A stretch of 64,000 nt of DNA from Pseudomonadota bacterium (GTDB taxonomy: Bacteria > Pseudomonadota > Alphaproteobacteria > Acetobacterales > Acetobacteraceae), in assembly GCA_023424475.1 (NCBI GenBank), contig JAFADX010000005.1:13619-77618 (forward strand). The letters are read 5' to 3'. The notes below the pieces were generated by a model. It was not told the origin of the DNA and searched no databases. It saw only the letters and a list, made by a program, of their open reading frames with translations. The first letter of the stretch is position 1. Every line of letters starts with the position of its first letter. A program made the translations under genes and the position numbers. Below are positions 41,688 through 51,267 of this stretch, piece after piece.

Positions 41688-43256
41688 ATGAAGCGTCTCG
41701 CCGTCCTGGCCGCCTGCCTGCTCGCGGTCGCCCAACCAGGCCGCTCACAGACACTCGCCGTCGGCGTCGAGGCCCCCTTCGGTCTCGACCCGCACTACCT
41801 CTTCGCCGGGCCGAACATGGCGGCCGCGCGACATATCTACGACAGCCTGATCAACCGCGACGCCGAGAGCCGCTTCGTCCCCGGCATCGTCGAGACCTGG
41901 GAGATGACCGCGCCGCAGGTCTGGGAACTGCATCTGCGCTACGGCGTCACCTTCCACGACGGCAGCCCCTTCACCGCCGAGGACGTGGCCTTCTCCATCG
42001 CGCGCGTGCCGAACGTGCCGAACAACCCCGGCCCCTACACCTCCAACCTGCGCACCATCGCCCGTGTCGAGGTGGTGGACCCCTACACTGTCCGCCTGCA
42101 CACCGACCGGCCGAACCCGGTGCTGCCGGGGCAGCTGACCAACATCTTCGTCGTCTCGAAGCATGCCGCGGAGAATGCCTCGACGGCCGACTTCGCCAGC
42201 GGCCGCGCGGCGATCGGCACCGGCCCCTTCCGGCTCGGACAGGCGCGCGGCTCCGACGGCATGACCGTGCTGCGCAACGATGGCTTCTGGGGGCCGAAGG
42301 CGGCCTACGCGCAGGTCGACCTGCGCGTCATCGGCAATGATTCCTCGCGGCTCGCGGCGCTGCTCAGCGGCGACGTGGACCTGATCGAGAGCGTGCCGCC
42401 GGCCGATGTCGCGCGGCTCGAGCGCGATGGCCGCGTCACGGTCTTCCGGCGCAATTCCGACCGCATCATGTACATGCTGCCGAATGTGCGGCTCGACCAG
42501 TTCCCGCTGCTGGTCGACGGCGCAGGGCAGGCGCTGCCGCACAACCCGCTGCGCGACCTCCGCGTGCGCCAGGCGCTCTCGCTCGCGATCGACCGCCGGG
42601 CGCTGGCGGCGCGGGCCCTGGACGGCCAGGCGGTGCCCACGGTGCAGATGGTGCCGGAACAGTTCGGCGGCTTCGATCCCTCCGTTGCCGTGCCTGCCGC
42701 CGACCCTGCCCGCGCCCGCGCGCTGCTGGCCGAGGCCGGCTACCCGGACGGCTTCGGCCTGACCATCGGCTGTTCCAACAACCGCTACGTCAACGATGCG
42801 CGGGTCTGCCAGGCATTGGGCCAGATGCTGACCCGCGCGGGCTTCCATGCGCGCGTCGAGACGCAGCCCTGGAACGTCTTCTCCCCGCGCACCCAGGCGA
42901 CGCGCAACGACCTGCCGCTGATGCTCTACGGCCTCTCGCTCTCCTCCTCGCGCGATGCCTCCTACATCCTCTCGACCGCCGTCCATACGCGCGTGCCGGC
43001 CCGGGCCTTCGGCCAGGGCAACCGCGGCGGCTTCAGCGATGCGCGGCTCGACGGGCTGATCGATGCGGTCATCATTCGCAGCGGCGCGGGGCGGGAGGAG
43101 GAACTCCGCCGCGTCGCGCGCGAATCCGCGGCGCAGCTTCCGCTCATCCCGCTCTACAACCAGGTGGTGGTCGCCGCCGCGCGGCGCGGCGTGGTCTACA
43201 CGCCGCGCATGGATGAGCAGATGGTCGCCTACCAGGCCCGCCCGGCCGAACGCTGA
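41688..43256 (+). CDS. ABC transporter substrate-binding protein family 5 (peptide/nickel type)
   Basis: 522 residues. Signal peptide KRLAVLAACLLAVAQPGRSQ, then the family pattern GLDPHYLFAGPNMAAARHIY, the WEMTAPQVWELHLRYGVTFH segment and FTAEDVAFSI. These periplasmic proteins bind oligopeptides, opines or other solutes for Dpp/Opp-like importers. No permease or ATPase genes follow; the next gene is convergent. It is therefore an orphan receptor, or its transporter is elsewhere. ATG chosen at the signal peptide. Confidence 0.92.
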   Translation: MKRLAVLAACLLAVAQPGRSQTLAVGVEAPFGLDPHYLFAGPNMAAARHIYDSLINRDAESRFVPGIVETWEMTAPQVWELHLRYGVTFHDGSPFTAEDVAFSIARVPNVPNNPGPYTSNLRTIARVEVVDPYTVRLHTDRPNPVLPGQLTNIFVVSKHAAENASTADFASGRAAIGTGPFRLGQARGSDGMTVLRNDGFWGPKAAYAQVDLRVIGNDSSRLAALLSGDVDLIESVPPADVARLERDGRVTVFRRNSDRIMYMLPNVRLDQFPLLVDGAGQALPHNPLRDLRVRQALSLAIDRRALAARALDGQAVPTVQMVPEQFGGFDPSVAVPAADPARARALLAEAGYPDGFGLTIGCSNNRYVNDARVCQALGQMLTRAGFHARVETQPWNVFSPRTQATRNDLPLMLYGLSLSSSRDASYILSTAVHTRVPARAFGQGNRGGFSDARLDGLIDAVIIRSGAGREEELRRVARESAAQLPLIPLYNQVVVAAARRGVVYTPRMDEQMVAYQARPAER

Positions 43257-43280
43257 CCCCGGTCCGGCGCGGGAGGAGCC

Positions 43281-44471
43281 TCAGCCGAGTTCCTGCCGCA
43301 CCAGCCCGACCCAGAAGGCGACGCCGTGGGGCAGCGTCTCGTCGTTGAAGTCGTAGCGCGGCGTGTGCAGCCCGTGCGCCCTGCCGTCCGCGCCCACGCC
43401 GTTGCCGATGAAGACGAAGGCGCCGGGCTTGGCCTCGAGCATGAAGGAGAAGTCCTCCCCGCCGGTCACCGGCGTCGTGTCCTCATCGACACCGCCCGTC
43501 GTGCCGAGGGTCCGCGCCACCGCGGCCATCACATCCGTCTCGCGCTCATGATTGACGAGCGGCACGGTGCCCCAGCGCAGCGAGGTCTCGGCCGTCGCGC
43601 CCTGCATGGCGGCGCAGAGGTCGGCGAGTTCGCGGATGCGCGCCTCCAGCAGCTCCTGCATCGGCTTGTTGAAGGCGCGCATGGTGCCGCCGATGTAGAG
43701 CTCGGACGGCATGACATTCAGCGACACGCGCTGGCCGGCGTCGATGTGCCCGACGCTGACGACGATGTTCTCGAGCGGCGGGGCGTTGCGGCTGACGATG
43801 GTCTGCAGCGCCTGCACGAAGGTCGCCTGCACCACCGCGAGGTCGTTGGCGAGGTGCGGCGAGTTGCCCCCGTGCCCGCCCGAGCCGCGGAAGGTCACCT
43901 CCCACCGCCCCGAGGCCGCCATCAGCGGCCCCTTGCGCAGCGCGAAGCGGCCGACCGGCATGCCCGGCATGTTGTGCATGCCGTAGACGGCATCGCAGGG
44001 GAAGCGTTCGAACAACCCGTCTTCGAGCATGGCGCGGGCGCCGCCGCGGCCTTCCTCGGCCGGCTGGAAGATGAAGTGGACGGTGCCCGCGAAGTCCGGG
44101 TTCTCCGCCAGCACCCGCGCGGCGCCGAGCAGCATGGTGGTGTGGCCGTCATGCCCGCAGGCATGCATCCGGCCCGACGTGGTCGAAGCATAGGGCAGGC
44201 CGGTCGCCTCGGTCAGGGCGAGCGCGTCCATGTCGGCGCGCAGGCCGATCGCGCCCTGCCCCGGCCGCCTGCCGCGCAGCGTGCCGACCACGCCGAAGCG
44301 GCCGACGCCTTCCGCCGTCTCGATGCCCATCGCCTTGAGCTCGCGCGCCACCAGCGCGGCGGTGCGCTCCTCCTCCATCCCCAGTTCGGGGTGGGCGTGG
44401 ATGTCGCGCCGGATCGCCACGAGCCCGGGCAGGTGTCGTTCGATGCGGCTTCGGATGTCGGTCTGGTCCAT
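43281..44471 (-). CDS. M20 family amidohydrolase (hippurate hydrolase/N-acyl-amino-acid hydrolase like)
   Basis: 396 residues. These enzymes use two metal ions to remove acyl groups from N-acylated amino acids or similar amides. Metal ligands are in MHACGHDGHTTML (about residue 100) and PAEEGRGGARAML (about residue 135), with a late histidine in VTGGEDFSFML. The dimerisation domain lies at about residues 185-300. It is convergent with the binding protein gene and upstream of the NIPSNAP gene on the same strand, about 35 nt apart. The substrate is not known. Confidence 0.93.
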   Translation of the reverse strand: MDQTDIRSRIERHLPGLVAIRRDIHAHPELGMEEERTAALVARELKAMGIETAEGVGRFGVVGTLRGRRPGQGAIGLRADMDALALTEATGLPYASTTSGRMHACGHDGHTTMLLGAARVLAENPDFAGTVHFIFQPAEEGRGGARAMLEDGLFERFPCDAVYGMHNMPGMPVGRFALRKGPLMAASGRWEVTFRGSGGHGGNSPHLANDLAVVQATFVQALQTIVSRNAPPLENIVVSVGHIDAGQRVSLNVMPSELYIGGTMRAFNKPMQELLEARIRELADLCAAMQGATAETSLRWGTVPLVNHERETDVMAAVARTLGTTGGVDEDTTPVTGGEDFSFMLEAKPGAFVFIGNGVGADGRAHGLHTPRYDFNDETLPHGVAFWVGLVRQELG

Positions 44472-44506
44472 GTCGTCTCCGGTGCGATGGGTCGTCCCGC
44501 GCGCGG

Positions 44507-44833
44507 CTACTTCACCGCCGAGAAGGCAGTCGGCTGCAGGATGGCGGTGCTGACATTCGCGACGATGGCGCCGTCCTTCTCAGTCTCGGCGCGCTTCGCG
44601 ATCCATTCGGGATCGTTCTGGAAGGCGGTCCATTTCTGCTCGCGCTCGGCGAGCGAGGACCATTCCAGGAGATAGTGGAGATCCTGGTTCGATTCGCCGA
44701 TCACCGTGGTCCAGAAGCCGGCCTGGCGGATGCCGTGCTTCTCCCACAGCTTCAGCGTGATGGTCTCGAACCGCTTGAGCAGCGCGGGCAGGCGCCCGGG
44801 CACGCAGCGGTAGATGCGGAGTTCGTGGATCAT
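44507..44833 (-). CDS. NIPSNAP family protein
   Basis: 108 residues, one NIPSNAP (dimeric alpha-beta barrel) domain: MIHELRIYRCVPGRLPALLK and FWTTVIGESNQDLHYLLEW. Function of the family in bacteria is poorly defined. The ATG at 44833 starts at the family N-terminus; a longer frame upstream is not supported. It lies upstream of, and in the same orientation as, the amidohydrolase, and may form an operon with it. Confidence 0.85.
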   Translation of the reverse strand: MIHELRIYRCVPGRLPALLKRFETITLKLWEKHGIRQAGFWTTVIGESNQDLHYLLEWSSLAEREQKWTAFQNDPEWIAKRAETEKDGAIVANVSTAILQPTAFSAVK

Positions 44834-45008
44834 TCCCTGTCGGCCCCTCGTACGGTTCGCGGAAGGCGCCGAGCATGCGGCCAGCCGGCCTTGCGGTCCA
44901 GCCGGCCCGGTGCCATGCCCCGGCAACAGGGATGCCCCCTGCCCGGCAGGCGGCGACAGCCGGGCCCGCCCGTCGCAGCCTGCGCCCCGAACGACCAAGG
45001 AACGCCCC

Positions 45009-45809
45009 ATGGAACTGAAGCAATACGAAACCCTCGCCCTCGAGGCGCCGGAGCCGCATGTCCTGGTCGTGCGGCTGAACCGCCCGCAGGTGTCGAACGC
45101 GCTCAACACGCAGATGGGCCGCGACCTGCTTTCCGTGTGGTCCGGCCTGATCGCCGAGCCGGGCGAGGTCCGCTGCGTCGTCTTCGCCGCAGCCGGCGAG
45201 AAGGCCTTCTGCGGCGGCGGCGACCTCAAGGAACGCAACGGCATGACCGATGCCGCCTGGCGCCACCAGCACGAGATCTTCGAGCGCGCCTACTGGACCC
45301 AGATCGACTGTCCGATCCCGATCGTCGCCGCGGTCTCCGGCCATGCCTATGCCGGTGGGCTCGAGATGGTGCTGGCCTCCGACTTCGCCTACGGCGTCGC
45401 GGCCGCGCGCTTCGCGCTGACCGAGGTGACGATCGGCATCATGCCCGGCGCCGGCGGCACCCAGACCCTGCCGCGCATCGTCGGCGAGCGCCGCGCCAAG
45501 GAGATCATCCTGACCGGCCGCCCCTTCACCGCGGCCGATGCGCTCGACTGGGGCATCCTCAACCGCGTGCTCGAGACGCGCGAGGACCTGTGGGACGCCG
45601 TAATGGAGACCGCGCGCACCATCGCGCGCAATGCGCCGCTGTCGGTCCGCCAGGCCAAGCGGTCGATGCATTACGGCCTGCAGATGGACATCCGCACCGC
45701 GCTGCGCTTCGAGATCGAGTGCTACAACCAGCTCGTGAACACCGAGGACCGGCGCGAAGGCATCGCGTCGTTCAACGAGAAGCGGAAGCCGGTGTTCAAG
45801 GGCCGGTGA
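45009..45809 (+). CDS. Enoyl-CoA hydratase/isomerase family protein
   Basis: 266 residues. Oxyanion-hole segments AFCGGGDLKERNG (about residue 65) and SGHAYAGGLEMVL are present. The catalytic-glutamate region reads EVTIGIMPGAGGTQTLPRI (about residue 140), as in classical crotonases. The ATG at 45009 is preferred. The following remnant overlaps its stop (GTGA). Confidence 0.9.
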   Translation: MELKQYETLALEAPEPHVLVVRLNRPQVSNALNTQMGRDLLSVWSGLIAEPGEVRCVVFAAAGEKAFCGGGDLKERNGMTDAAWRHQHEIFERAYWTQIDCPIPIVAAVSGHAYAGGLEMVLASDFAYGVAAARFALTEVTIGIMPGAGGTQTLPRIVGERRAKEIILTGRPFTAADALDWGILNRVLETREDLWDAVMETARTIARNAPLSVRQAKRSMHYGLQMDIRTALRFEIECYNQLVNTEDRREGIASFNEKRKPVFKGR

Positions 45810-46006
45810 TCCGCGCCGCGGCCGAAACGCCGCGTCAGGAGGAGGTCGCCGCGCTGCTGCGGCATCCGCAACGCGGCGGCCCATGCGCGATGTACACCCG
45901 CGCGGGCTTCGCCCCGCGCGGCCCCTTCCCGCCCAACGAGGCCGGCCCGATCAGCCGCTTCCTCGAAAAGCCGGTCAGTTCGCGTTCGCCCCCGCCCGCT
46001 CGATGA
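45806..46006 (+). pseudogene. GNAT acetyltransferase remnant with internal deletion
   Basis: A 66-codon frame begins with a GNAT-like N-terminus (VIRAAAETPRQEEVAALL) and ends with a GNAT-like C-terminus (MYTRAGFAPRGPFPPNEAGP, then FLEK; compare the common LYRRxGFxPCGPF pattern). The central acetyl-CoA-binding part (about 100 residues, with R/Q-x-x-G-x-G/A) is missing. It overlaps the end of the Bug gene on the opposite strand. Probably non-functional. Confidence 0.6.
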
Positions 46007-46940
46007 TCGGCCGCCACTTCGCCGTCTCCGCGCGGATGAAGCCGGTCAGTTCCTCCGGCGTGCTGGGGGCGGGCTCGAGCCCGTGCCTGGCAAGGTTCGC
46101 CGCCACGTCGGGGTCGCGCATCGCCTCGTTCAGCGCGGCGTTGACGCGGTCCACGACCGGCCGCGGAAGGCCGCGCGGACCCATCATCGCGTACCAGTTC
46201 GCGACCTCGTAGCCCGGCAGGTTCGCCGCCTCGGCAACGGTCGGCACGTCGGGCAGCAGCGCGCTGCGCCGCGCGAAGGGCACCGCGAGCGGCCGCAGCC
46301 GCCCCGCCTCGATATGCGGCAGCACCGTCGCCGCCGTGGCGATGGAGAAATCCACCTTGCCCGAGAGGATGTCGGTGATGAGCTGCCCGCCGCCGCGATA
46401 GGGCACGTGGATCGTCGTGATCCCCGCCATGCTGTCGAGCAGCGCCCCGCCCAGATGCCCGGCGCCGCCGACGCCGGAAGACCCGTAGGACAGCGTGTCG
46501 GGCTGCGCCTTCGCCGCCGCGATCAGCTCGGGCAGCGTCCGCCACGGCCGGTCGGGCGGCACCACCAGCACGTTCGTCACCTCCACCGAGCGCCCGATGG
46601 CGGTGAGGTCCGTCAGCACGTCGAAGGACAGGCGCGTCATGATCGGGTTCATCACCAGCGAGGCGATGGTGCCCATCATCAGCGCCGATCCGTCGGCCGG
46701 GGCGTTCACCGTCGCCTCGCTGGCCAGGTTGCCGCCGGCGCCGGGGCGGTTCTCCACCACGATGGGCTGGCCGAGCACCGCCTGCAGCCTGGCGCCGATG
46801 GTGCGGGTGGTGATGTCGGTGCCGCCGCCCGGGGCGAAGCCCACCAGGATGCGGATGGGGCGCGTGGGCTGCCACTGGGCCAGGGCCGGCGTCGCGAGAC
46901 CGGCGAGCGCGGCCGTCCCGAGGATGCGTCGCGTGATCAT
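45975..46940 (-). CDS. Bug family periplasmic binding protein (TctC-like), second copy
   Basis: 321 residues. Signal peptide MITRRILGTAALAGLATPAL, then IRILVGFAPGGGTDITTRTI, IVVENRPGAGGNLASEATV and GYEVANWYAMMGPRGLP. As with the other copy no TctAB genes are near, so it is an orphan receptor. Its 3' end overlaps the GNAT remnant by about 30 nt. The ligand is not known. Confidence 0.92.
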   Translation of the reverse strand: MITRRILGTAALAGLATPALAQWQPTRPIRILVGFAPGGGTDITTRTIGARLQAVLGQPIVVENRPGAGGNLASEATVNAPADGSALMMGTIASLVMNPIMTRLSFDVLTDLTAIGRSVEVTNVLVVPPDRPWRTLPELIAAAKAQPDTLSYGSSGVGGAGHLGGALLDSMAGITTIHVPYRGGGQLITDILSGKVDFSIATAATVLPHIEAGRLRPLAVPFARRSALLPDVPTVAEAANLPGYEVANWYAMMGPRGLPRPVVDRVNAALNEAMRDPDVAANLARHGLEPAPSTPEELTGFIRAETAKWRPIIERAGANAN

Positions 46941-46984
46941 GGTCGGTTTCCTCCGCCCCCGTTCCGGGGGCTTTCGCGCGGAGG

Positions 46985-47842
46985 CTATGCCGGGTCGGGC
47001 CATCCGGCCAGAGCCCGCGCGTCGGCCGGGCTGCGGCCCGCCAGGCGCAGGTCGCGCAGCGTCGCGGCGCGGTCGCGCTTGGCGAGGCGCCGGCCCGTCG
47101 CGTCGATCAGCAGGGGGTGATGGGCATAGCGCGGCTCCGGCCAGCCCATGAGGTGCTGCAGCAGCCGGTGCAGATGCGTCGCGGGCAACAGGTCCTCCCC
47201 CCGCGTCACCAGCGTCACGCCCTGCAGCGCGTCGTCATGCGTCACGCAGAGATGGTAGGAGGCAGGCACGTCCTTGCGCGCCAGCACCGCGTCGCCGAAC
47301 TGCACCGCGTCGCAGGCGAGGCGCCGGCCGTGCTCCTCGAAGGTCAGCGGCGCCGCCAGCGTCGCGAGCGCGGCCGCCATGTCGAGGCGCAGCGCGTGCG
47401 GCTCGCCGCGGGCGGTCCGCATCGCGCGTTCCTCCGATGAGAGCCGCCGGCACGTGCCGGGATAGAGCGGCCCGTCCGGCCCGTGGGGCGCCGCGGCGCT
47501 CGCCGCGATCTCCCGCGCGATGTCGGCGCGCGTGCAGAAGCAGGGATAGAGCAGGCCTCGCGCGGACAGGGCATCCAGCGCGCGGCGATACGCCGGCAGG
47601 TGCTGCGACTGGACCCGCACGTCGCCGTCCCAGTCGAGGCCCAGCCAGGCCAGGTCCTCCAGGATCGCCCCGATGAATTCCGGCCGGCAGCGTCCCGGGT
47701 CGATGTCCTCGATGCGCAGCAGGAAACGCCCGCCGGCGCGCCGCGCCGCCGTCCAGGCGCACAGGGCGGAATGGGCGTGGCCGAGATGCAGGTGGCCGGT
47801 CGGGCTCGGCGCGAAGCGGGTGACGATCGGGGTTGCGCCCAT
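46985..47842 (-). CDS. gluQ: Glutamyl-Q tRNA(Asp) synthetase
   Basis: 285 residues. GluQ glutamylates queuosine in tRNA(Asp) and is a truncated GluRS without an anticodon-binding domain. The HIGH-like motif is PTGHLHLGHAHSAL (about residue 15), the zinc cysteines are in CFCTR and YPGTC, and the KMSKS-equivalent is RRLAKRDRAATLRDL. The ATG at 47842 matches the family N-terminus. It is divergent from the esterase gene. Confidence 0.93.
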   Translation of the reverse strand: MGATPIVTRFAPSPTGHLHLGHAHSALCAWTAARRAGGRFLLRIEDIDPGRCRPEFIGAILEDLAWLGLDWDGDVRVQSQHLPAYRRALDALSARGLLYPCFCTRADIAREIAASAAAPHGPDGPLYPGTCRRLSSEERAMRTARGEPHALRLDMAAALATLAAPLTFEEHGRRLACDAVQFGDAVLARKDVPASYHLCVTHDDALQGVTLVTRGEDLLPATHLHRLLQHLMGWPEPRYAHHPLLIDATGRRLAKRDRAATLRDLRLAGRSPADARALAGWPDPA

Positions 47843-47894
47843 GACGGGCAGCCGGTAGCGGGCGGGGGCTGCGCATCGCAAGGGGGTTCGGCGC

Positions 47895-48557
47895 ATGACT
47901 GCATCGGACGGCGCATTGGACGGGCCGCGCTACGGGCCGGCGGAAGGCGGCGTGCCGGACAGCCTCGTCGTGCTGGTCCACGGCTTCGGTGCCGACGGGA
48001 ACGACCTGATCGACCTGGCCGCGCTCTGGGCCGGGGCCGTGCCTCGCGCGCTCTTCGTCGCGCCGCATGGGCCCGAACCCTGCGAAGGCATCCCCTTCGG
48101 CCGGCAATGGTTCCCGCTGTGGGATCGTTCCGCCGCGCAGCTTGAGGCCGGCGTCACCGCGGCCGCGGCGGGACTCGGCCGCTTCGTCGCCGCAGCCTGC
48201 GAAGCGCATGCCATCCCGCCCGGCCGCGTGGCGCTGATGGGCTTCAGCCAGGGCGCGATGACGGTACTCGAAGCGGGGCTGCGCGGCGCGGTGCCGGGGG
48301 CCGCCTGCATCCTCGCCTATTCCGGCGGCATGATCGGCGCGGAGCGCCCTGTCCTCGCGCGCCCGCCTGTGCTGCTCGTGCACGGGGAGGCCGACGAGGT
48401 GGTGCCGGTCGCCGCCTCCCGCGCCACCGAAACGACCCTGGCCGCGGCGGGCGTGCCGGTGCGGGCCCTCTACCGGCCCGGGCTCGGGCATGGCCTCGAC
48501 GAAGTCGGCCTCGCGGCCGGCGCGGAGGTGCTGCGCGGCGTGCTCGCCCCGGCGTGA
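47895..48557 (+). CDS. Phospholipase/carboxylesterase family alpha/beta hydrolase
   Basis: 220 residues, the length of the YtpA/LypLA-type carboxylesterase family. The nucleophile elbow is GFSQGAM (about residue 117), with the acid in HGEADEVVP and the histidine in GLGHGLD. It hydrolyses acyl esters; the natural substrate is unknown. The ATG at 47895 is 52 bp from gluQ, divergent. Confidence 0.9.
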   Translation: MTASDGALDGPRYGPAEGGVPDSLVVLVHGFGADGNDLIDLAALWAGAVPRALFVAPHGPEPCEGIPFGRQWFPLWDRSAAQLEAGVTAAAAGLGRFVAAACEAHAIPPGRVALMGFSQGAMTVLEAGLRGAVPGAACILAYSGGMIGAERPVLARPPVLLVHGEADEVVPVAASRATETTLAAAGVPVRALYRPGLGHGLDEVGLAAGAEVLRGVLAPA

Positions 48558-48644
48558 CAACTGCCTGACACGACAGCGGAAGGGTTGCGGCGGCCCGGGC
48601 CGCGTGGCAATCATCCACCGCACACGCGGCGGCGCCACTGTATC

Positions 48645-48672
48645 TGGGGCCTTACCGCCGGGTCAGGCCCCA
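48645..48672 (+). terminator. Hairpin after the esterase gene
   Basis: Perfect 8-bp stem tggggcct / aggcccca with a 12-nt loop, about 90 bp after the stop and directly before the HNH gene; no T tract. Confidence 0.4.
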
Positions 48673-48679
48673 AGGTCTT

Positions 48680-49282
48680 GTGGCGCACCGCTGGAAGGAG
48701 CGGCGCTTGCCCGACGGCGGTCAGTTCACCGGTGCCCAATCGTATCCGGCCCTCGTGCTGAATGCGGATTTTCGGCCGCTGTCCTATTTCCCGCTGTCCA
48801 TCTGGTCGTGGCAAGATGCGGTGAAGGCGGTCTTCCTCGACCGCGTCTCGGTGCTGAGCGAATACGAGGTCGAGGTGCATTCGCCCTCCCTCGCCTTCCG
48901 CCTGCCGTCGGTCATCGCGCTGAAGGAATACATCCCCGCGGCGCGGCGGCCGGCCTTCACGCGCTTCAACGTCTTCCTGCGCGACCGCTTCGAATGCCAG
49001 TACTGCGGCCATGGTCGCCCGACGCCGGAACTGACCTTCGACCACGTGATCCCGCGCTCCCGCGGCGGCCGCACGACCTGGGAGAACGTCGTCACCGCCT
49101 GCGGTCCCTGCAACCTGCGCAAGGGCAGCCGCCTGCCGCGCGAATGCCACATGCTGCCGCGGCAGGAGCCGCGCCAGCCGACCTCCTGGGAGTTGCAGGA
49201 CAACGGGCGCGGCTTCCCGCCCAACTACCTGCACCAGTCCTGGCGCGACTACCTCTACTGGGACAGCGAACTGGAAGGCTGA
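48680..49282 (+). CDS. HNH endonuclease family protein
   Basis: 200 residues. The HNH fold is defined by the zinc-binding CQYCG and CGPCN pairs around TFDHVIPRSRGGRTTWENVV (about residues 112-145). The N-terminal part (YPALVLNADFRPLSYFPLS) is typical of a widespread bacterial HNH family with poorly defined targets. GTG at 48680 is used as start; a later TTG at 48707 is possible. It is followed directly by the composite repeat. No neighbouring methylase suggests a restriction role. Confidence 0.88.
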   Translation: MAHRWKERRLPDGGQFTGAQSYPALVLNADFRPLSYFPLSIWSWQDAVKAVFLDRVSVLSEYEVEVHSPSLAFRLPSVIALKEYIPAARRPAFTRFNVFLRDRFECQYCGHGRPTPELTFDHVIPRSRGGRTTWENVVTACGPCNLRKGSRLPRECHMLPRQEPRQPTSWELQDNGRGFPPNYLHQSWRDYLYWDSELEG

Positions 49283-49287
49283 GCCGC

Positions 49288-49391
49288 CTGGAGCAGATCC
49301 CGATCAGGTGGAATCGCCTGACCGGCTGAAGATGCTCGCAGACACAAAGGGCTGAAGGCGTTGCCATGAGCCAGGGCGAACGGGAAGGTCT
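49288..49391. repeat. Dispersed repeat, module A (first half of composite)
   Basis: From ctggagcagatcccgatcag to gggaaggtct. The hairpin stem is degraded (gatcaggtg / cgcctgacc). The tail gccagggcgaacgggaa is conserved with the copies at 9.6, 26.5 and 41.1 kb. It begins 5 nt after the HNH stop. Confidence 0.9.
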
Positions 49392-49520
49392 CTAGAGCTC
49401 TTTTCGATCAGGCGGCACCGGCCCGCACCCCCACCTGGCCACCCAACGACAGTATCCTGGATGGGTGGCCAGGTGGGGGTGCGGGCCGGTGCCGGTTCCG
49501 ACAGATCGGAACATGCTCCA
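49392..49520. repeat. Dispersed palindromic repeat, module B, inverted (second half of composite)
   Basis: Perfect 31-bp arms at 49414-49444 and 49463-49493 (ggcaccggcccgcaccccca... and its complement) with an 18-nt spacer aacgacagtatcctggat. Orientation relative to module A is opposite to the composite at 41.2 kb, showing that the two modules move or are arranged independently. It ends 2 nt before the stop of the sugar permease gene. Confidence 0.95.
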
Positions 49521-49522
49521 GC

Positions 49523-50361
<839 letters not shown>

Positions 50362-50365
<4 letters not shown>

Positions 50366-51267
50366 CGTCCCGCCTCCGCCGCGCCGAGGCGCACCCGCCC
50401 CAGCGTGAGCAACAGGGCGGTCACCATCGCGACCACCAGCACCAGGCCGGTCGCGGCGGCGGAGCCGAAGCCGACATCCTGGAAATCCACCAGTTGCTGG
50501 CGCGCATAGATGGACATCGAGGCCGTCGCGCTGCCGTTGCCGGTCAGCACGTACATCAGGTCGAAGATGCGCAGGGCATCGAGGGCGCGGAATACGACCG
50601 CCACCATCAGGGCGGGCCGGATCAGCGGCAGGGTGATGCGGAAGAAGCGGCCGACCGGGCCGAGCCCGTCGATCGCGGCCGCCTCGTAGAGCTCGTCGGG
50701 CAGCAGCTGCAGCGCGGCAAGCGTCAGCAACGCCATGAAGGGCGTCGTCTTCCAGACATCCACGGCGATCACCGCGGACAGTGCGAGATCCGGGTCCGCA
50801 GTCCAGGCCAGCGGCTCCGAGATGGCGCCGAATGCGAGCAGCGCCTCGTTCACCACGCCGACCTGGTCGTGCAGCATCCAGCCCCACATCTGCGCCGAGA
50901 CGACGGTGGGGATCGCCCAGGGGATGAGCATCGCCGCCCGCACCAGGCCGCGCCCGCGCATCCGGGCATTGAGGGCAAGCGCGACGACGATGCCGAGCAC
51001 CACCTCGATCGCCACCGACACCGCCGCGAAGACGAGCGTATTGCCCACCGCGGTCCACCAGTCGGGGTCCGATGCCAGCAGCCGGTAGTTCGCAAGGCCT
51101 ATGAAGGATGGCACCTGCGTCGCATCGAGCCGCGCATCGGTCAGCGAGAACCACACCGTGCGCGCCAGCGGCCAGGCGGCCACCAGCAGCAGCGTGACGG
51201 CCATGGGCATGAGGAACAGGAACGCCGAGCGCCGCCGCTCCAGCGCCAGAGCGGACAGGCCCTTCAT
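50362..51267 (-). CDS. Sugar ABC transporter permease (MalF family)
   Basis: 301 residues with six membrane segments. Motifs include [20 protein letters not shown] and the EAA loop [20 protein letters not shown] (about residue 200). The ATG at 51267 overlaps the stop of the binding-protein gene. It forms a heterodimer with the MalG-like product. Confidence 0.93.

Noticed and set aside
48680..49282. Restriction-modification or defence system around the HNH gene
   Set aside because: No methylase, specificity subunit or other defence gene is nearby; this HNH family is a common single gene.
25271..49520. Insertion sequences or CRISPR repeats
   Set aside because: The repeats are too short, lack any transposase frame, and are not regularly spaced; they fit palindromic intergenic elements.
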